Assembly (NCBI GenBank): GCA_018882645.1
Contig: VERM01000038.1
Span: 1-9,690 of the forward strand
DNA: 9,690 nucleotides
Direction of reading: 5' to 3'
From: Ferruginibacter sp.
GTDB lineage: Bacteria; Bacteroidota; Bacteroidia; Chitinophagales; Chitinophagaceae
The notes under the pieces were generated by a model, which saw only the letters and a program-made list of their open reading frames with translations, ran no database searches and had not been told where the DNA came from. This document shows positions 6,212 to 9,690 of this stretch, in pieces (within the stretch, counting starts at the first letter, position 1; every line of letters begins with the position of its first letter). Both the position numbers and the translations under genes were made by a program.

Positions 6212-6284
6212 CAATTAGCCCACGGTTTAAACCGTGGGCTAATTGTTTAAACCGTGGGCTAAATGTTTAAACCGTGGGCTAACG
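6212..6284. repeat. REP-like palindromic array: 34-bp perfect palindrome plus tandem 20-bp units
   Basis: Positions 6212-6245 form a perfect 34-bp palindrome centred on GGTTTAAACC, with arms CAATTAGCCCACGGTTT and its reverse complement. The right half belongs to a 20-bp unit GTTTAAACCGTGGGCTAA plus two bases, repeated three times without gaps at 6225-6244, 6245-6264 and 6265-6284. Only one inverted arm exists, so it can pair with any of the three direct units. The array ends 10 bp from the lysA stop in a convergent gap, so a bidirectional terminator role is plausible. The form recalls REP elements handled by REP-associated Y1 transposases; no such transposase is in the window. Confidence 0.8.
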
Positions 6285-6294
6285 ATAACATTTA

Positions 6295-7500
6295 TTAATA
6301 AATCTGATTTTTCAGCATGTCTTCCAGTGTATCTCTTTTCCTGATTAGCGTGGTTTTACCGTCTTTTACCATTACCTCTGCCGGTTTGAGTCTTGAGTTG
6401 AAATTAGATGACATTTCAAAGCCGTAAGCGCCGGCATTGTACATCACCAGGATATCTCCCTCTCTGACTTCGCTGATAGTTCTGTCCCATGCGAACGTAT
6501 CGGTTTCGCATATATTTCCAACTACTGTATAAATTCTTGGTATGCCTTCCGGATTCGATATGTTTTCAATTCGGTGGTATGCATCATACATCATCGGTCT
6601 GATCAGATGATTAAAGCCACTGTTAACACCAACAAATACAGTCGCAGGTGTTTGTTTGATTACATTGGCTTTTACGAGAAAATACCCGCATTCACTCACC
6701 AGATATTTTCCTGGTTCAAACCATACCTCCAGTTTTTTCCCGGTTTCATTTTCCAATTTTGAAAATGCTTCTGCTACTTTATTCCCCAATAATTCAACAT
6801 CGGTTTCTTTATCGCCGGGCTGATAGGGCACTTTGAATCCGCTACCCATATCAATGTATTTGAGGTTGGGGAAGTGTTCAGCAACATCAAACATCACTTC
6901 CAATCCCATCAAAAACACATTGATGTCTTTTATTTCACTTCCGGTATGCATGTGAATGCCTTCGATATTCAGGTTGGTTGTTTTTACAATTCTTTCAATA
7001 TGCCTGAGCTGGTGTATGGAAATACCAAATTTACTGTCTATATGTCCGGTTGAAATTTTTACATTGCCTCCGGCCATGATATGCGGATTCAATCTGATAC
7101 ATAGCGGATATGTATTCCCGTATGTATTCCCAAATTGTTCAAGTATGGAAATGTTGTCAATGTTGATATTAACGCCCAGCTCTTTGGCTTCGATGATTTC
7201 GTTAAAGTCCACACAGTTGGGGGTGAACAAAATATTTTTTGGAGAAAAGCCTGCGAGTAATCCTATTCTGACTTCGTTTATACTCACGCAGTCGAGGCAG
7301 GCACCTAATGACAGCAGGTGTTTTAAGATGTTGATATTGGTTAATGCTTTACAGGCATAGAAAATCCTGGCTTGGGTTGACTTAAATGCGCGGCTTAGTT
7401 TTTCATACTGTGCCGTAATTTTTTCGGCATGATACACGTACACCGGTGTTCCAAATTCATTGGCGATACTTATTAATTCTTCATTTGTCAGTTGCTCCAC
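6295..7500 (-). CDS. lysA: Diaminopimelate decarboxylase
   Basis: Last step of lysine synthesis: a pyridoxal-phosphate enzyme that decarboxylates meso-diaminopimelate in the cytoplasm. The 401 residues fit the fold-type III decarboxylase pattern: PLP-binding Lys51 in FYACKALTN (the more usual form is YAxKAN), HTGSE at 185-189, the glycine loop GSGF at 219-222, EPGKYLV at 262-268, Cys331 in CETDTFAWDR (331-340), and the late GAYGFEMSSNFNSR (357-370) with the PLP-contacting Tyr. The CETD and Tyr motifs favour diaminopimelate over arginine or ornithine decarboxylases, although carboxynorspermidine decarboxylase relatives share the fold. The start is GTG at 7500; the frame has no ATG between there and the upstream stop at 7519-7521, and the N-terminus EQLTNEELISIANEFGTPVYV aligns with family starts. 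A terminator separates it from scpB, so it may have its own promoter, not identified. Confidence 0.93.
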   Translation of the reverse strand: MEQLTNEELISIANEFGTPVYVYHAEKITAQYEKLSRAFKSTQARIFYACKALTNINILKHLLSLGACLDCVSINEVRIGLLAGFSPKNILFTPNCVDFNEIIEAKELGVNINIDNISILEQFGNTYGNTYPLCIRLNPHIMAGGNVKISTGHIDSKFGISIHQLRHIERIVKTTNLNIEGIHMHTGSEIKDINVFLMGLEVMFDVAEHFPNLKYIDMGSGFKVPYQPGDKETDVELLGNKVAEAFSKLENETGKKLEVWFEPGKYLVSECGYFLVKANVIKQTPATVFVGVNSGFNHLIRPMMYDAYHRIENISNPEGIPRIYTVVGNICETDTFAWDRTISEVREGDILVMYNAGAYGFEMSSNFNSRLKPAEVMVKDGKTTLIRKRDTLEDMLKNQIY

Positions 7501-7520
7501 TTTTGATATTTTTATTTTTT

Positions 7521-7549
7521 AAATTAAAAAAGGCATTGAATAATGCCTT
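7521..7549 (-). terminator. Intrinsic terminator after scpB
   Basis: AAGGCATT (7530-7537) and AATGCCTT (7542-7549) form a perfect 8-bp stem with loop ATTC on the minus strand, followed in that direction by a T6 run and further A/T (7521-7531). It lies 30 bp beyond the scpB stop and 20 bp before the lysA GTG, so it would end the atpG-scpB transcript ahead of lysA. Confidence 0.8.
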
Positions 7550-7578
7550 GTAATGTATTGTTTTAAAATATTCAAGGC

Positions 7579-8283
7579 TTACTCTTCCTGAGAAGATTTA
7601 TCATCTGTCTGTTTGACTTCAGATTCATCTGCATTTGCTGACTCTTCAACTTCTTCTTTTGCCGACTCGTCTGTTTGATTGGATTCTAAGATTTCTTCAG
7701 TTGAAGAATTGATTACGGTGGCTTTAACCAGTTCTTCCATCAATACCTCATTTATTTTTGGCAATTCATCGGCGCTATTGATGCCGAAGTAATCCATGAA
7801 TGATTTTGAGGTTGCATAAATCAGAGGCTTTCCAACAGCATCTTCATTTCTGCCGGAAATTACAATCAAATCTTTTTCCAGTAATTTCTGAACGGCATAG
7901 TCGCAGTTGACACCTCTTATAGATTCAATCTCGCTTTTGGTGATAGGTTGTTTGTAAGCAACAATAGCAAGTGTTTCCATCGCAGCTGCGGAAAGGCGCT
8001 TCATGAATTTATCACCGTTAAGCAACGCCACAGTTTTGTGATATTCAGGTTTGGTGAGAAATTGCCAGCCGCCACCGATTTGTTTTAGTTCAAAAGAGTA
8101 GAACTCGGTGTTGTATTTTTCCTTAATCCCTAGAATGGCGGTCTCTACCTGTTCAATGCTGGCCCGATCTTCGATAAACCCCAAAGCAGTATTGACAAGC
8201 TCATTGATTTCTGCCGATGTCAAAGCGCGCTCACTTGCAAAAATGAGTGCTTCAATATGTGGTATGATCTCAGAAATTTCCAT
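7579..8283 (-). CDS. scpB: Segregation and condensation protein B
   Basis: ScpB is the winged-helix partner that binds ScpA and SMC in bacterial condensin, helping compact and separate chromosomes. The 234 residues show the usual start EIIPHIEALIFASERALTSA, with a first winged helix to about residue 85. The second winged helix contains the strongly conserved RLSAAAMETLAIVAYKQPIT (96-115) and KSEIESIRGVNCDYAVQKLL (116-135), then GRNEDAVGKPLIYATSKSFMDYFG (144-167). Residues from about 193 are an acidic Glu/Asp/Ser-rich tail, which lengthens the protein somewhat and is probably disordered. Start ATG 8283 has GGAA immediately before it, too close for a normal Shine-Dalgarno. The usual partner scpA is not in the window. 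The gene follows atpG after 106 bp of repeat-rich DNA and is followed by a terminator. Confidence 0.93.
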   Translation of the reverse strand: MEISEIIPHIEALIFASERALTSAEINELVNTALGFIEDRASIEQVETAILGIKEKYNTEFYSFELKQIGGGWQFLTKPEYHKTVALLNGDKFMKRLSAAAMETLAIVAYKQPITKSEIESIRGVNCDYAVQKLLEKDLIVISGRNEDAVGKPLIYATSKSFMDYFGINSADELPKINEVLMEELVKATVINSSTEEILESNQTDESAKEEVEESANADESEVKQTDDKSSQEE

Positions 8284-8295
8284 TTCCTTTTTTAG

Positions 8296-8323
8296 TTTGT
8301 GGTTTATGGTTTTTGGTTTATGG
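8296..8323. repeat. Tandem 7-bp repeat TTTRTGG, four units
   Basis: TTTGTGG, TTTATGG, TTTTTGG, TTTATGG follow without gaps, and a fifth partial TTTGCGC starts a small hairpin GCGC-TTC-GCGC at 8327-8337. After the hairpin TTTATCG and TTTGTGG recur (8340-8352). This is the immediate 5' untranslated region of scpB. Confidence 0.7.
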
Positions 8324-8350
8324 TTTGCGCTTCGCGCGTTTATCGTTTGT

Positions 8351-8395
8351 GGTTAAAACCCTTAAACCTCTTAAACCTTTTAAACCTTTTTAACC
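8351..8395. repeat. Tandem 9-10-bp repeat (YTTAAACCT) bounded by inverted GGTTAAAA / TTTTAACC
   Basis: Four units of about 9-10 bp (CTTAAACCT, CTTAAACCTT, TTAAACCTT, TTTAACCTT) run from 8361 to 8397 into the end of atpG; its stop codon (8390-8392) and last codons lie inside the repeat. GGTTAAAA (8351-8358) and TTTTAACC (8388-8395) are perfect inverted 8-bp ends. A weak terminator or mRNA-stabilising stem between atpG and scpB is possible. Confidence 0.6.
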
Positions 8396-9271
8396 TTTGA
8401 GTGCTGCTGCGCCGCTCACAATCTCCGTCAGCTCTGTTGTAATAGCAGCCTGACGTGCTCTGTTGTAGCTGATTTTGAGCGACTTCAATAACTCATTTGC
8501 ATTGTCACTCGCTTTATCCATTGCCGTCATCCTGGCACCATGCTCACTCGCATGCGCATCCAGAATAGCTTTATACAACTGTGTGTTTAAGATTTTCGGC
8601 ATTAGTTCAGCAATCAATACAGACTGCTCCGGCTCAAAAATAAAATCAGATTTTTTCTTGTTTTCTGTTTGTTGCACTTTCTGCACAGGAAGAAAAGATT
8701 CAGCTATGTATACCTGAGAGGCTGCATTTTTAAACTCACTGTAAATGATTTCTACGGCATCCACTTCCTTAGCGGCAAATTCTTTCATTGCATATTTGGC
8801 AGCGGCCTGCACACGATCGAAGCTTAGTTGGGTGAAAATATCCCAAAATGTATTAATTACTTTAACCCCGTTTTTGGTGAAATGCTCATATCCTTTTTTA
8901 CCAATCGGTAAAATTTGCACATTGCCTTTACTGTTCTGAACAGCATATTTATCCTTGATGGTTTGTTTGGTAAGTTTGATCAGGTTGCTGTTATAACCTC
9001 CGCACAGGCCTCTGTCACTGGTGACAACTATAATCAAAACCTTTTCAATGGGTCTTTCGGCGGCAAGATCGAGTGATATGTCTCCTTCGCTGCTGCTCAC
9101 AATATTGCTGAGCATTTCTTGAAGTTTTTTGGCATAAGGACGCATCTGGGTGATGGCATCCTGCGCTCGCCGAAGCTTTGCGGCACTCACCATTTTCATT
9201 GCTTTGGTTATCTGCTGCGTACTCTGAACGCTTTTGATTCTGTTACGAACTTCTTTTAATGCACCGCTCAT
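8390..9271 (-). CDS. atpG: ATP synthase F1 gamma subunit
   Basis: The rotating central stalk of F1Fo ATP synthase, which couples proton or sodium flow to catalysis in the alpha3beta3 head at the inner membrane. The 293 residues are close to the family length. The N-terminal coiled-coil helix is complete (ALKEVRNRIKSVQSTQQITK, 4-23, then AMKMVSAAKLRRAQ). The Rossmann-like core starts with VLIIVVTSDRGLCGGYNSN (78-96), and the C-terminal helix NRARQAAITTELTEIVSGAA (270-289) is the conserved axle end. The start ATG 9271 gives the family's MSGALKEVRNRI opening. No other ATP synthase gene is near: upstream on the same strand is a 237-bp gap and then divergent secA, so atpG has been separated from atpA, which usually precedes it, and must use its own promoter. 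scpB follows. Confidence 0.96.
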   Translation of the reverse strand: MSGALKEVRNRIKSVQSTQQITKAMKMVSAAKLRRAQDAITQMRPYAKKLQEMLSNIVSSSEGDISLDLAAERPIEKVLIIVVTSDRGLCGGYNSNLIKLTKQTIKDKYAVQNSKGNVQILPIGKKGYEHFTKNGVKVINTFWDIFTQLSFDRVQAAAKYAMKEFAAKEVDAVEIIYSEFKNAASQVYIAESFLPVQKVQQTENKKKSDFIFEPEQSVLIAELMPKILNTQLYKAILDAHASEHGARMTAMDKASDNANELLKSLKISYNRARQAAITTELTEIVSGAAALKG

Positions 9272-9340
9272 AAAGACTATACTGTTTTTTTACTCCCATT
9301 TCCTGTGAAAAAAGGGTAATTTTTGCCTGCGAAGGTAGGA

Positions 9341-9374
9341 GAAATGTAGTGAAATTCAAGTAGGTTTTTTCAAA
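9341..9374 (-). promoter_or_regulatory. Candidate atpG promoter (weak)
   Basis: On the minus strand TTTG (9374-9371) and TACATTTC (9348-9341) are 22 bp apart. TACATTTC matches the Bacteroidota -7 box TAnnTTTG except at the last base, and the spacing is at the long end of the accepted range. It would give a leader of about 60 bases before the atpG ATG. No better candidate was seen in the 237-bp gap. Confidence 0.3.
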
Positions 9375-9396
9375 AAAGTATAGGTTTAGTCCGAAA

Positions 9397-9427
9397 TTTG
9401 AATAACCCCCGACTTACATTACCTTTG
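9397..9427 (+). promoter_or_regulatory. secA promoter, Bacteroidota -33/-7 type
   Basis: TTTG at 9397-9400 and TACCTTTG at 9420-9427 match the -33 TTTG and -7 TAnnTTTG boxes exactly, with a 19-bp spacer. Transcription would begin near 9432, leaving a leader of roughly 77 bases before the secA ATG. Confidence 0.75.
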
Positions 9428-9476
9428 CGGACTGTCCGCAGTGCAGTTGAATGACGTTATTCAGGTGTAAGTCAAC
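9411..9476. promoter_or_regulatory. Nested inverted repeats over the secA promoter and leader
   Basis: Four inverted repeats overlap or lie within one another. GACTTACA (9411-9418) pairs with TGTAAGTC (9466-9473). TGCGGAC (9426-9432) pairs with GTCCGCA (9434-9440) around one base, covering the probable transcription start. TGAATGACGTTATTCA (9448-9463) is a 16-bp palindrome with one mismatched base pair. GTTGA (9446-9450) pairs with TCAAC (9472-9476). The one-base loop of the second suggests a DNA-binding dimer site more than an RNA hairpin; the later two could also fold in the transcript. Confidence 0.5.
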
Positions 9477-9497
9477 GACAGAAAATATCATTTATAT

Positions 9498-9503
9498 AAA
9501 AGG
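9498..9503 (+). promoter_or_regulatory. Ribosome binding site of secA
   Basis: AAAAGG with a 5-base spacer (TAAAT) precedes ATG 9509. It supports this start; most other genes here have no recognisable Shine-Dalgarno. Confidence 0.6.
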
Positions 9504-9508
9504 TAAAT

Positions 9509-9690
9509 ATGTTAGGTATCATATCAAAGTTGTTTGGCGGAAGTAAAAGTGAGAAGGATGTAAAAAAAATCTTACCGGTTGTTGAAAAAGTCAATCATTT
9601 TTTTACGGCATATCAGCAACTATCAAATGACGAACTAAGAAATAAGACGGCTTTTTTCAAGGACAGAATCCAAGCGCATCTCTCTGCAAT
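9509..9690 (+). CDS. secA: Preprotein translocase ATPase SecA, N-terminal fragment (3' end outside window)
   Basis: SecA is the motor that pushes unfolded preproteins through the SecYEG channel. Only the first 60 codons plus two bases are present. They read MLGIISKLFGGSKSEKDVKK, then a helix ILPVVEKVNHFFTAYQQ and LSNDELRNKTAFFKDRI. This opening (a short amphipathic LGxxxKLFGG start, then K..P.V..IN.....LS..EL..KT..F..R) is that of SecA, especially Bacteroidota versions. The nucleotide-binding motifs lie beyond the edge, so the call rests on the N-terminus. The start is fixed by the AAAAGG ribosome site and the conserved opening. It is divergent from atpG across a 237-bp gap and has its own consensus promoter. 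Confidence 0.85.
   Translation, partial: MLGIISKLFGGSKSEKDVKKILPVVEKVNHFFTAYQQLSNDELRNKTAFFKDRIQAHLSA

Noticed and set aside
6225..6284. Possible CRISPR array
   Set aside because: The 20-bp units abut with no spacers, there are only three, and no cas gene is present.
6956..7360. 134-codon plus-strand frame opposite lysA
   Set aside because: Shadow of lysA; the PLP-enzyme motifs are in the minus-strand frame.

Overview
The window looks like a chromosomal segment of a low-to-moderate GC member of the Bacteroidota. The grounds are the protein style of MaeB, LysA, ScpB, AtpG and SecA, A/T-rich translation starts mostly without a Shine-Dalgarno, a good TTTG/TAnnTTTG promoter in front of secA, and intergenic repeats of the kind common in this phylum. 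I cannot place it to genus from the sequence alone.

Layout. Positions 1-986 (+) hold what looks like a decayed phage or integrative-element segment: the end of a phage-type primase, with a zinc-binding Cys cluster, running straight into two phage-integrase repeat units in another frame. Positions 987-1335 hold no intact gene, only a broken lipoprotein-like fragment, a small palindrome and a copy of a dispersed A/T-rich repeat. Positions 1336-5228 (-) form a tight three-gene unit read maeB > mlaE > mlaF: NADP-type malic enzyme, then permease and ATPase of a lipid-transport (Mla-type) ABC system. Positions 5229-5728 are non-coding and contain several copies of the same repeat, two of them forming a 26-bp inverted pair. 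A small membrane-anchored orphan protein lies at 5729-6070 (+). The convergent gap 6071-6294 contains a perfect 34-bp palindrome followed by further 20-bp units. Positions 6295-9271 (-) carry atpG > scpB > lysA, with a clear intrinsic terminator between scpB and lysA. The right edge (9509-9690, +) is the start of secA, divergent from atpG, with its own promoter and an inverted-repeat-rich leader.

How the genes fit together. Most are housekeeping: malate to pyruvate plus NADPH (MaeB), outer-membrane lipid asymmetry or transport (MlaEF), lysine and possibly cell-wall precursor synthesis (LysA), chromosome condensation (ScpB), the ATP synthase stalk (AtpG) and protein export (SecA). I see no complete new defence or mobile system. 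The unusual material is the frame-switched primase/integrase-repeat remnant at the left edge, the repeat family that lies on both sides of the maeB-mlaEF unit, the palindromic array beside lysA, and the structured secA leader.
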